Of a stretch of 46,198 nt of DNA, positions 37,883 through 46,198 are shown in pieces. The DNA is taken from positions 1 through 46,198 of the forward strand of contig CAKURH010000018.1 in assembly GCA_934675625.1 (NCBI GenBank), written 5' to 3'. Position numbers and translations under genes: made by a program. The DNA comes from an uncultured Kiritimatiellota bacterium. GTDB lineage: Bacteria; Verrucomicrobiota; Kiritimatiellia; RFP12; UBA1067. Position 1 is the stretch's first letter. Each line of letters starts with the position of its first letter. Under the pieces are notes generated by a model. That model made no database searches and had not been told where the DNA came from. It saw only the letters and a program-made list of their open reading frames with translations.

Positions 37883-40800
37883 TTGGATTCCTTTTCGTTC
37901 GTGTCCTTGACGAAGGTCAGCGTCGGCCACGTGTCGGGCCGTGCGTAGGGGAAGACCTTCTGCGAAGTCCCCAGGCGAAGCCACAGGTCTTTCCGCGCAA
38001 AGCGATTGTTGATGAGGTGACACGCCGTGATGACCGTCCCCTCGCCCATGCGCACGCCCGCAAACTGCTCCGCCGGAATGTGGAACTCGTATTGCGTCGT
38101 CTGACCGCCGCGCCGATGCCGGGCGCTGGCGATCGGCTGGTGCCAGCGCGCATACTTGCTGAAGCGCGTGATGCTCCCGAAGTAGTCGCCCTTCTCCGGC
38201 TGGTAGAAGAAGCACTCGATGTCCTCGTCCCCGAAGCCCTGCCGGTCATACGTCGCGCCACCGCGACACGAGAAGAAATACTGGAGGGAGTCACTGCGAA
38301 TGGGAGCGAACGCATAGCCCTTCCCCGGCTGAGGCAGCACGACATCCGCGTCGGTCTCGTCGACTTCCACCGCGACGAAGAGCCCGCGCGCGTTCCAGAG
38401 GTAGCCGATGCGGTAGTCGAACGCAAGCCCCAGCCGGTTCGGATCCGGCGGATCGGCGTGAAACGGCCGCAGCCGATAGCGGCTGAACGACCAGTCGTCA
38501 CCCACCGTCGCCTTGTCCGGGTCGTAGTACGCGAAAGCGCCGCCCAGCAGAAAGTCGAAACGTTCGACGTGTCGGTCATCGCGCGTGACAACGACCGTGA
38601 CAAGCCCCGCCTCGCCGTCACGTGTCGGGAAGCGCGACGGATGCAGCAGCACCTTCTTCACGTCACCGCCCGCGAGCCCCACCTCGACACGTTCGGGGCG
38701 CCCACTTGCGTCCGTTCCGCCCGCCCAGACGTCCGATGCGCTTTCAAGCGACACGACATGGCCATGCCTGCCGGGCGTGTCCGAACGGAGCGTGACCTCG
38801 ATCGTCCGGTCGTCGGCCCGCCAGCGCGCCTCGGCCGCGAAAGGCTTCATGTCCTTGATGACCTCGAAGACCTCCGGCGTGAGCAGAAGACGGCGGACGG
38901 CCGCAAAGTCATGCGCGTCCAACGCAGAGGCAAATGTCCCCTTGCACGGCAAGTCGGCAGCCTGAAGCGCGGACACGACACGGCGATAGGGATCGAGCGC
39001 CTTTGGATCCCACGTCTGCAGGAAGGTCGCCGGACGGTTTCCGCGCCGCACGATGACCGCACACGGCCCCACCGTCTCGCCGTTCACCGTCACCGGGAAG
39101 CTCTCCTTGTTGACCATGAACCAGTCTTCGCCGCTCGCGCGCACGGCCACCGGGTCGGTCGGGTCGTTCACGAGTCGGTAGTCCCCTTTCGGAATCGACC
39201 GATAGGCGCGGTAGAATTCGCGGAATCGCTCCTGAAGCCCCATTTCGGGCATGCCCCAGAAGCCAAACTGGATCTCCTTCACGTCGGCGTAGGCGAGCCA
39301 GCTCGTCCACGGCATGAGCGCCTCGTCCGCGTTCGGGAAGCAGCTCGCCCACGAGGCGAAGGCGCCGTTCGTCTTCGCGGCCGCGTCCCATGCGGAGTAG
39401 CTGAGCGGGTAGTGGCATTCCGGCAGCGCGGCCTTCGACGAGCTGAAGCTCTCCAGGTTCGCGTGCGCGACGAAGTTGACCGACGGCGTCTTCTCGCGCG
39501 CGGCGATCCAGTTCAGCGTCTTCGGCGAATACGTCTGGCGACCGAGCAGGAGCGTGCCTCCGCCCCATCGGTTGAAGGTGTGCGAGACCTCCTCGTCCGG
39601 CGAGTCGTAGGGGATGACCTCGAAACCGGGAATGCGGTTGAGCGCCGCGAAGTCGAGCCCGCGCCGACGCTGCTCGCGTTCAATGTCCCATTCCGCCAGG
39701 CGGCTGCCGTAGTACATCTGGCTCGGAAAGACGTAGGCCTTGAGCACCAGCCGGTCGTTGCCGCGCCGCAGCTCCTCCGCGAGGGCACGTGCGCAATCCG
39801 CGACTTTCCGGCAGCGCCACGCGACCCACTTCTCGGCGAGCGCACGGTCGCCGTCCAACAGGTAGGCCACGCGGTTCGTGCGCGGCACGTCGTCGAGCCG
39901 GAGGCCCGTCTCCTGCGCGAAGCGCGCGACCGTCGCGTCGCCATAGCCGTAGTTCGGGCCGAAGTAGTGCAGCAGGTTATGCGAATCGAAGGACAGGCCC
40001 AGGAACGTCGGCGAATCGGCATACTTGTCGCGGTAGTGCGCAACGATCCGCCGCAGCGCGGCGACCGTCTCCGGCAGGGCGGGGTCGAGCTGCTGAAACG
40101 CCCCGACATCCGTCCCGTCGCCCGGCAGCATGCGCAGACGGTCCGCTTCCGGCTTGCCGAGCAGGCTCTCGTAGAAGCCCCTCCCGTCGTAGGCCTTTCC
40201 GAGGCGCCCGTACCACGGCAGGCCTTCGCGCGCGAACACCTTGGCGTAGAGGTCGACCCAACCGTCGACGTGGCCGTGGTAGCCGCGCGTGATCGACGCC
40301 GGCAACGAGAGCACGCTTCCGTTGCGATCGCCCTGATAGTCCATGACCTGGACTGTCCATCGGTTGTGGCCCATGAAGCGCGCATACTCGACGATGCGCT
40401 CGGCCTTGAGGCGCCAGAAGTCAAGGTCGAGCGTCGGCTTGAAGTGCGCGCGCGCGAACCATTCGCAATCCATCGTCGGGTCCTCGTCCCAGACTCCGGA
40501 CGTGCGGTCGCCGCCGAACGTGCCGAGGCTCGGCAAGAGGTCGACATCTGCCTCGTAGATGCGGAAAGCCGAAACCGCCGAGCCCTTTGAAAAGGCATGC
40601 GCAAACGGCGAGGTCTCGACGATGACCTCGATGCGGGTTGATTCGGGACGGAACATCAGGCGCCGACGCTGTGGGCGATACGTGTTCGGATGAAGCCCGC
40701 CGGTCATGATGCCGATCGACTCCATCTGCCCGCCCGTCATGCCGCCGGTGCGCGGGTTGACAGAAAACGCATGCACGGAGAACTGGCGCCGCGCATCGTC

Positions 40801-42021
40801 CGGGTAGTCGACTTCGAGGACGTGCCACCGATCGGGATGCGCCAGACGTTCGGGACGCCAGCACCAGGCCGCGCGGGCGGACGGCGCGCTCTCGCGATAG
40901 GCCAACGCCGGCTTGCGCACGACGTGCGTGCCGTCGGCCAGCATCTTCTCCGCCGGATGCCCCTTTGTCGCGTCAAACGTCTCGACCAGTCGCCAGTTCA
41001 CTTCGCCTCCGGACTTCATGGCCCGCGTCACGCTCCGACCCATGTCGACCGCCGCAATCTCGAACGTGCGGTTTTCGCTCGTGTCGAGCCGAAAGACGCC
41101 CGGCTTCTCCAACGTGACCTCGTACGTCAGGTCGGCCTGCCCGTGCGGCGTCAGCGACGTCGTCTGCACGTAGTCACGGCCACCGACCGTCAGGCGGATG
41201 GCGCGCGTCAGCGCCCGATCCGTGAAGTTGAACACGCGCAGACGCAGACGCGAGGGACGCCCCGCCTCGACGGCGTAGTCCTCCAGTTCAAGCGCGACAG
41301 GCTGGACTTTCGCATACTCGGCCCGAATCTCCTCCGGCGTCAGCCGCCGATTCCAGACTTTCAGGAACGCGACATCGCCCTCGAAGCCGGGATGATGCCC
41401 CCGGACGGAACCAAGGGCCAGTTCCTTCAGCTCCAAAGGCTTCGTGCGCCCCCAGCCGTGACACATCGCTCCCGGACGCACGACACCGTCCGTGAACGCG
41501 AAGGTCTCGGCTTTCGTCGGCCCCCAACTGCAGGCGAAGCACGCCCAAGTCCCCGCGAAGACGTTTTTCGCGAGCTTCAGCTCGGTCGTGCCCGGCAGGA
41601 TGGCGTAACTGCCCGTCAGGAGAACGTCCGCCTCGCGGTCGGCGCGAAAGCCGAGGACGCGCAGACGCCCGTGTTCGCCGCCCATGGGACGGTAGACGCC
41701 GTTCGTGTCGGTATGGTTGTCAATGGAGTTGAAGCCCGTCCCGACCGGCATCCGCGCCGGCTTGAGCCAAAAGAGAATCGTCCCGCCCGTCTCGCCCACC
41801 TGTTGCGGCGGGAGCGGGATGACGGCCGTCCCGTCCGAGCCGAGGCGGAACGCCGTCCGACCGCCCAGCGGATCTTCGGCCAGCGTCACGTTCCGGGCTT
41901 TTGCCGCCGCCCGGACGTCGGGCTTTCCGTTCACCCGACAGAGGACGGCCGGCTGCCCGTCTTTCACCGTCTGCGTCAGAACGGGCAACGCGGCAACAAG
42001 AAAGACGGACAGCAGACTCAT
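37879..42021 (-). CDS. Giant secreted LamG / TIM-barrel / CBM9-like protein, 1380 aa
   Basis: The ATG at 42021 follows AAAGGAA, 21 nt after the previous stop. Short signal peptide (MSLLSVFLVAALPVLTQ). Residues about 50-240 form a LamG-like laminin/concanavalin domain (TGGTILFWLKPARMPVGTG, FEGDVAFLKVWNRRLTPEEI). Residues about 245-330 look like a beta sandwich. The central part, about 530-1010, has barrel-like segments (RFMGHNRWTVQVMDYQGDR, VFAREGLPWYGRLGK, DSPTFLGLSFDSHNLLH, AYVFPSQMYYGS, FEVIPYDSPDEEVSH), suggesting an unclassified glycoside hydrolase. The C-terminus, about 1180-1370, resembles CBM9-type carbohydrate binding (YLWNARGLFVAVEVDETDAD, TTQYEFHIPAEQFAG). It lies between a beta-helix protein and the truncated mannosidase in one coupled operon, so a mannan or other plant or host glycan is a reasonable substrate guess. 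Confidence 0.65.
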   Translation of the reverse strand: MSLLSVFLVAALPVLTQTVKDGQPAVLCRVNGKPDVRAAAKARNVTLAEDPLGGRTAFRLGSDGTAVIPLPPQQVGETGGTILFWLKPARMPVGTGFNSIDNHTDTNGVYRPMGGEHGRLRVLGFRADREADVLLTGSYAILPGTTELKLAKNVFAGTWACFACSWGPTKAETFAFTDGVVRPGAMCHGWGRTKPLELKELALGSVRGHHPGFEGDVAFLKVWNRRLTPEEIRAEYAKVQPVALELEDYAVEAGRPSRLRLRVFNFTDRALTRAIRLTVGGRDYVQTTSLTPHGQADLTYEVTLEKPGVFRLDTSENRTFEIAAVDMGRSVTRAMKSGGEVNWRLVETFDATKGHPAEKMLADGTHVVRKPALAYRESAPSARAAWCWRPERLAHPDRWHVLEVDYPDDARRQFSVHAFSVNPRTGGMTGGQMESIGIMTGGLHPNTYRPQRRRLMFRPESTRIEVIVETSPFAHAFSKGSAVSAFRIYEADVDLLPSLGTFGGDRTSGVWDEDPTMDCEWFARAHFKPTLDLDFWRLKAERIVEYARFMGHNRWTVQVMDYQGDRNGSVLSLPASITRGYHGHVDGWVDLYAKVFAREGLPWYGRLGKAYDGRGFYESLLGKPEADRLRMLPGDGTDVGAFQQLDPALPETVAALRRIVAHYRDKYADSPTFLGLSFDSHNLLHYFGPNYGYGDATVARFAQETGLRLDDVPRTNRVAYLLDGDRALAEKWVAWRCRKVADCARALAEELRRGNDRLVLKAYVFPSQMYYGSRLAEWDIEREQRRRGLDFAALNRIPGFEVIPYDSPDEEVSHTFNRWGGGTLLLGRQTYSPKTLNWIAAREKTPSVNFVAHANLESFSSSKAALPECHYPLSYSAWDAAAKTNGAFASWASCFPNADEALMPWTSWLAYADVKEIQFGFWGMPEMGLQERFREFYRAYRSIPKGDYRLVNDPTDPVAVRASGEDWFMVNKESFPVTVNGETVGPCAVIVRRGNRPATFLQTWDPKALDPYRRVVSALQAADLPCKGTFASALDAHDFAAVRRLLLTPEVFEVIKDMKPFAAEARWRADDRTIEVTLRSDTPGRHGHVVSLESASDVWAGGTDASGRPERVEVGLAGGDVKKVLLHPSRFPTRDGEAGLVTVVVTRDDRHVERFDFLLGGAFAYYDPDKATVGDDWSFSRYRLRPFHADPPDPNRLGLAFDYRIGYLWNARGLFVAVEVDETDADVVLPQPGKGYAFAPIRSDSLQYFFSCRGGATYDRQGFGDEDIECFFYQPEKGDYFGSITRFSKYARWHQPIASARHRRGGQTTQYEFHIPAEQFAGVRMGEGTVITACHLINNRFARKDLWLRLGTSQKVFPYARPDTWPTLTFVKDTNEKESK

Positions 42022-42042
42022 AGAAGAATTCCTTTCTTCAGT

Positions 42043-45000
42043 TTAGCGAATGATCAGCGCAACCCCGCGTTCGGGGACAAGGACGACCGACTTTGCCCGC
42101 TGGCGCAGACGCCACCCCTTCGGCACCGACACGCCGGAGAAGTCGAAGCGGCCCTCGATGCCACCCGTCGCCCGAATGAGCGTGTAGCGGCGCGACGCAT
42201 CCAGTTCCGATGGCACGGCAACGGACAACTTCGTGCCGTCGGCCACCGTCAGGACGCCCTCGACGACGAACAGGCCACCGTCCCAAGCCAAGTCAAGGCT
42301 GCCGCCCACCGTGAAGTCGTCCGCGAGCGTGACCGTGCCCGCGCCACGGCGACCGAACGCATGCGGCCCGTCCAGCTGCGTGATCTTGGCGAAGCGCGCG
42401 GTCGCCCCCGCCTCGGCGACGAGCGTGCAGTCGTTGGAGACGACGAGCTCCGCGAATGTCACCGCGCCCGCCTGCGCGCCGACGCCCGGCGAGACGCCCG
42501 CGTCCGCGCAGCCGAGAACCTTGACGACGTTCGTCACCGTCACGTTGCCGCAGTCCACGAGGAAGCGAGGCGCCATCCCCGCCGTCGTCTCCGCGCCGCC
42601 CACGTAGACGTTGTTGTGAAAGCCGCGCGCCAAGAGCGTCTGCGAATCCAGCGCCGTGAGCGAACCGAGCACAAGCGTGCCGTCAACGACGCGCGCCGAG
42701 GTCTGAAGCTCGTTCGTCGCGCCCGACATGCGCTGGACGTTGGAGCCGACCTTGACGAGCTGCCCATAGCCACCGCCATTCCGCGTAATCTGCAGATAGC
42801 CCGCGAAGTCGTGCGTCCGCCCGTCGTCGCATCCGAGACGCGGCGATGTCCAGTTGTTGAGGTTGGCCTCCACGACCTCGAAGCGGCCCGCGCCGTCAAG
42901 GCCGCCCAGCCGCATCGGCAGGATCGCATGGCCGTCCTGGCCAAAGCCCAGATACCAGCCGATGCCGTCGGGCAGCGTCAACGAGGCGCGTTCAAAGGCC
43001 GCAGCGTATCCCGTGTAGCGCCACTGGTCGGCCCTTGTCGCATCCCCAAGCCCGCAACGGTCGAGGATCGTCCCGGAGAAGAGACGGTTCCTGAAGCCGC
43101 CCCACTGGATGCCCGCCCTGCCCTGCGAATTCGTCAGGACAAGCGTGCCTGCGCCCGCGAAGAGGCCGCCGGCGCGAAGTCCCGTCGGAATGGCGTTAAT
43201 TGCGCTGAACGTCAGTTCGCCGGGAAGCGCGGAGGCGGTCGCATGACGATCGTGCGTGAGCGTCGCGCCCCTGGGAATGACGATGCGCACGGCGTTGCCC
43301 GCATCGACCGACGGCCGGTTGGCATCGGCGAGGCGTGTCGTCGAGTATTCGCGCCCGACCACGGTCGTGCCGTCCTGCGCCGTCAGGATGACCGCGCCAC
43401 GCTTGCCGAAGTAGACGCGCGCCGGGTCGAGCCCGTTGTCGGCGGGCGTCTCGAAGCGACCGACCGTGCCGCCGCGCAGGTCGTAGCGGTAGATCCAGGC
43501 CGACAGCTTGCCGCCCGTGCCGAGGCACGCCTCGTCGATGTTCACCGTCTTCGCCTGCGCATAGCTGAGCGTCCCCGCGCCGTCCTTGACGAACCGCGCG
43601 CCGCATTGCACGCACTCGTTCACCGTCCAGCCCGGCGCCGCGACGGTGAACGTCTTCCCCGCCGCGACCGAGAAGCCGCCGCCCGACACGCCGTAGTGCG
43701 GCCGCCAGCCGTTCGTCACGCTGTTGCCGCCCACCGCCTCATTCGCGACGGCCGCCGTCCACGCCGCGTCTTCCGTCAGTTCAAGGAGGCCGCCGCCGTA
43801 GAGATGGAGGTCGCGGAAGAAGCACCACGTCCGCGAACCGTCCGCATCCGTCGCGCGCACGGACGCGAGCAGTTTCGCGCCGTCACCGACGCTCAGACGG
43901 CCGCCGTTCACCGCAATCGCGCCCGACGACAGGTAGCGGCCCGTGAAGACCGTCCGTCCCGGCCCTGCCACCAGAAGCGCGCCGCTGCCGTCGCCCAGGT
44001 CGGACTCAATCGTCAGCGTCGCGTTCGTGTTGAAGTTCAGGATGTAGATCTGCGAGAGCGTGTCGACGGACGATTTGCGGGCGATCTGCCCACCGCGAAT
44101 GACGACAGGCGTGTCGCCCATGTTCGGCGTGACGAGGATCGCGCCCGCGCCGATCTGGGCCGTGCCGTCGAGTTCAAGGACAAGCGGCTGTCCGCCGTTC
44201 GGCGTGTTGAAGCGCAGTGCCGCACACGCGACATTCGCGTGGGGCCCCTGTGCGGCCAGTGTGGGCGTGACGTCCACCAGCGAATTCGCCGCTGTCGTCG
44301 CGCCAGCCGAGACCGTCGCGAAGTCGGTCGCGTAGGCCGTGTCCGCCACGGGGACGAGAGCCTCGCCGTCCCGACAGGTGAACGTCGTGCCGTTCCAGAG
44401 CTCACCCGGCGAGCGGATCGACGGATAGTCCGCATCGTGCGCCACCTTCTCGCCGACATAGGCGCTCGCGTCTTCCGTGTTCGTCCGCAGTTTCCACTTC
44501 GCAGGATCGGCCTCAATGTTGAGGACACCGCCCTGAAGCCCCTTCGCGACTCCATCGGTCGCGATCTTGCCGCGCGCGAACCAATAGCCCTTCCCCGCGC
44601 TCGCGCCGTCTGCGTCGAAACGGACGGTCGCGAACGCGCCCGGCGCCAGCAGATACTGCCAAAAGCCAATCCCGTCATCGGGCGTGCCCTTGACCTCCAG
44701 CGTCACGCGCTCACCCAAGCGCACCGTCCCCGAACGCGAGACCGTATTGTCCGCAGACGCGCCGACCAGTTTTGCGCCATGGTTTTCCGTGTAGTCAAGG
44801 ACAACCGTGCCGTCGGCAACCGCCAACCATGTGTTCCAGTCGTAATTGGCGCGCGTGCCCGTGTAGACGTTCGGCTCGGACAGGCACAGCGTGCCGCGGC
44901 CGGACTTCACGAGCTGGGCGTTTGTATTTTCGACCGCGAGGCCCTTGAAACCCCACGCGGGACGATACGTGAGACCGTCCGCGACGTCAATGCGGACATT

Positions 45001-46198
45001 GCGGTTCGAGACGTTGTAGGCGACGGTCGAAAGATCCGTGTCGTCGGCCGCGCCGAAGCGGTAGGCCGCGCCATACGGGTTGACGCTCGTGTTCAGGAAG
45101 TTGAGCGTCCCCGTGCCGACCGGGTTCGCGCCGCGCAGGCGCAGAAAGCCGTCCGTCAGGTTCCAGTTGCCCGAAAAGTCCGTGTTGTCGCCCGCCAGCA
45201 CGACTTCACGGCGGTTCGCGAGATCGACGTCGGCGGAACCGCTGACAGGTCCCGAAAGGACGATGTCGCCGCCGCCCAGCTCCGCGCCGGACGGCATCTG
45301 CGAGTAGCCGCCGAGGCGCGTCGCCGCGTCGATCACGATCGCGCCCGCCCATTCGCCGGGCACGAGCGGGTCAGGGTTCGAGTTGACAAGCGTGCCGAGT
45401 TCCGCACGCGCCGGAAAGCCGCCGAGATGCAGCGTGTTGCCATCGAGACCCGCACGTGTGCCAGCCAAGTCGAGCACACCGCTCCCGGAAGTCGCGCAGA
45501 CGGAGTTGTTCGTGCCGAGCGCATGGCTGTCGCCCTCGAAGCGTCCGTCACCCAGAAGACGCAACATCCCCGAAGCGATCGTCAGCGGCCCTGTGAACGT
45601 GCTGACGCCGCCCAGGAAGACCGGCGTGTAGACGGACGAGCCGCCGACTTCGTAGACCGGGTTGTCAATCGTGACGCCGCGCCCCGAAACGCCCTCGGAA
45701 ATGCCGCCTGTCAGGTAGATCGCGCCGTCGGCGAAACTGCCGAGGCTGTTGCTCCTCCAACCGGTTCCGTACGTCGCGTCACTTGGCCCGATGTACTTGA
45801 GGTAAAGGTCGCTCTTGAGGCAGAGCGGCGGCTCGATGAACAGGCCGAAACGCTTGCCGGCGATCGCCTCGGCGGGAACGAGATGCTGGATCGTCGCCGC
45901 CTGCGACGGATCGCCCGAATCCATTGTCAGCTTGTTCGTGAGCGGCACACGGCTCTTGCGGGCGGACGTGTTGATCGGCGCAAAGTCGTCGGCTTCGTCC
46001 TGCAGTAGATTGTCCCAGCGGATCAGCAGCGCGCTCTTCCATTCGTTGCCGGAAAACGCGGCGCCCTGCGTATCGTCCGCCGGACGCACAATGTGCCCGA
46101 GCGTGACGTCGCGGTCAAAGTTGACCCACGACGGACGAATCGGGGTCTGTCCGCCGATGCGCACGGTCAAGGTCGCGCCCACGCCATCAGCTGGGAGC
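42043..46198 (-). CDS. Giant secreted beta-helix (autotransporter-repeat-like) protein, 5' end outside window
   Basis: The frame stays open to the window edge (1385 codons, reading LPADGVGATLTV at the edge); the true start is not seen, and a GTG at 46182 is only an internal codon. The visible part has an N-terminal beta domain, then Gly-rich autotransporter-associated strand repeats: VFLGGVSTFTGPLTIASGML, LVKSGRGTLCLSEPNVYTGT, LLVAGPGRTVFTGRYLSSGA, LFAGAGTLVLTNSQGRAG. The SGxGTLxLxxxNxYTG pattern is the signature of this repeat family. The C-terminus ends VLVPERGVALIIR, similar to the ends at 13494 and 31467. No membrane beta-barrel is visible. Likely a surface-exposed or secreted adhesin/glycan binder, first seen gene of the operon ending with the GH2 gene. 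Confidence 0.8.
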   Translation of the reverse strand, partial: LPADGVGATLTVRIGGQTPIRPSWVNFDRDVTLGHIVRPADDTQGAAFSGNEWKSALLIRWDNLLQDEADDFAPINTSARKSRVPLTNKLTMDSGDPSQAATIQHLVPAEAIAGKRFGLFIEPPLCLKSDLYLKYIGPSDATYGTGWRSNSLGSFADGAIYLTGGISEGVSGRGVTIDNPVYEVGGSSVYTPVFLGGVSTFTGPLTIASGMLRLLGDGRFEGDSHALGTNNSVCATSGSGVLDLAGTRAGLDGNTLHLGGFPARAELGTLVNSNPDPLVPGEWAGAIVIDAATRLGGYSQMPSGAELGGGDIVLSGPVSGSADVDLANRREVVLAGDNTDFSGNWNLTDGFLRLRGANPVGTGTLNFLNTSVNPYGAAYRFGAADDTDLSTVAYNVSNRNVRIDVADGLTYRPAWGFKGLAVENTNAQLVKSGRGTLCLSEPNVYTGTRANYDWNTWLAVADGTVVLDYTENHGAKLVGASADNTVSRSGTVRLGERVTLEVKGTPDDGIGFWQYLLAPGAFATVRFDADGASAGKGYWFARGKIATDGVAKGLQGGVLNIEADPAKWKLRTNTEDASAYVGEKVAHDADYPSIRSPGELWNGTTFTCRDGEALVPVADTAYATDFATVSAGATTAANSLVDVTPTLAAQGPHANVACAALRFNTPNGGQPLVLELDGTAQIGAGAILVTPNMGDTPVVIRGGQIARKSSVDTLSQIYILNFNTNATLTIESDLGDGSGALLVAGPGRTVFTGRYLSSGAIAVNGGRLSVGDGAKLLASVRATDADGSRTWCFFRDLHLYGGGLLELTEDAAWTAAVANEAVGGNSVTNGWRPHYGVSGGGFSVAAGKTFTVAAPGWTVNECVQCGARFVKDGAGTLSYAQAKTVNIDEACLGTGGKLSAWIYRYDLRGGTVGRFETPADNGLDPARVYFGKRGAVILTAQDGTTVVGREYSTTRLADANRPSVDAGNAVRIVIPRGATLTHDRHATASALPGELTFSAINAIPTGLRAGGLFAGAGTLVLTNSQGRAGIQWGGFRNRLFSGTILDRCGLGDATRADQWRYTGYAAAFERASLTLPDGIGWYLGFGQDGHAILPMRLGGLDGAGRFEVVEANLNNWTSPRLGCDDGRTHDFAGYLQITRNGGGYGQLVKVGSNVQRMSGATNELQTSARVVDGTLVLGSLTALDSQTLLARGFHNNVYVGGAETTAGMAPRFLVDCGNVTVTNVVKVLGCADAGVSPGVGAQAGAVTFAELVVSNDCTLVAEAGATARFAKITQLDGPHAFGRRGAGTVTLADDFTVGGSLDLAWDGGLFVVEGVLTVADGTKLSVAVPSELDASRRYTLIRATGGIEGRFDFSGVSVPKGWRLRQRAKSVVLVPERGVALIIR

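Noticed and set aside
40690..46008. Very long plus-strand open frame (over 1700 codons) opposite the two large secreted-protein genes
   Set aside because: It is the complement of real genes in a GC-rich genome; the translation is Arg/His/Val-rich without domains, signal peptide or ribosome-binding site. The same holds for the plus-strand frames at 5338-8217, 11113-13593, 22792-24879, 25052-28105 and 32919-35042.

Overview
The window looks like a high-GC chromosomal piece from an anaerobic member of the PVC group, most likely a gut- or rumen-type Kiritimatiellota (inference; no rRNA is present). The indications are a bifurcating-type [FeFe]-hydrogenase operon, XylR/AraC sugar regulators, very large secreted beta-helix proteins of the autotransporter-associated-repeat type, divergent secreted glycoside hydrolases, and exported SUMF1/FGE-fold proteins in tandem. 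Almost every gene lies on the minus strand; only a XylR-type regulator and a MATE exporter (8475-10948) lie on the plus strand.

Layout by position. 1-645: N-terminus of a secreted beta-helix protein. 704-2137: exported (Tat) metallo-beta-lactamase-fold protein, preceded by a possible 51-residue leaderless ORF (2134-2289). 2308-2786: a gene-free stretch carrying dispersed repeats. 2787-5238: tyrA (chorismate mutase/prephenate dehydrogenase) followed by a XylR-like regulator. 5239-5601: a second gene-free stretch with a 265-bp inverted-repeat-bounded element. 5602-8319: secreted clan-A glycoside hydrolase, divergent from a XylR-like regulator translationally coupled to a MATE exporter. 10918-17098: three-gene operon of FGE-fold proteins, the last fused to a metallophosphoesterase. 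17297-20763: phosphoglucomutase/phosphomannomutase, TPR lipoprotein, SPFH/band-7 protein. 20915-25549: hydrogenase operon (NuoE-like, small 2Fe-2S protein, NuoF-like, HydA). 25694-27766: EF-G. 27817-28749: AraC regulator. 28806-36273: operon with a decayed gene scar, a 1405-aa beta-helix protein, a TolB-like propeller protein and a GHL10-like hydrolase. 36407-46198: another beta-helix protein (open at the window edge), a 1380-aa LamG/TIM-barrel/CBM9-like protein, and a truncated GH2 beta-mannosidase.

The genes suggest a glycan-degrading fermenter. Secreted hydrolases and adhesin-like beta-helix proteins are grouped in ATGA-coupled operons; one-component AraC/XylR regulators sit beside some of them; the hydrogenase would dispose of reductant from sugar fermentation.

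The most unusual signals are not single genes. (1) Almost every transcription unit whose start is in the window carries the same extended -10 element, close to T-W-T-G-N-TATAMT. At three or four genes it lies 6-7 nt before the ATG, which predicts leaderless mRNAs. (2) Both longer spacers inside the hydrogenase operon are short-period arrays: six exact 9-bp units ending TCTAG, and six 10-bp units built on ACGAAT/ATTCGT. (3) A 590-bp scar joins pieces resembling a sialic-acid aldolase, a BNR sialidase and an SGNH esterase, and the neighbouring beta-mannosidase is also a truncated chimera. (4) Three secreted proteins share a short C-terminal tail (Gly, hydrophobic run, terminal Arg/Lys). (5) A dispersed repeat supplies the C-terminus of the XylR-like regulator.
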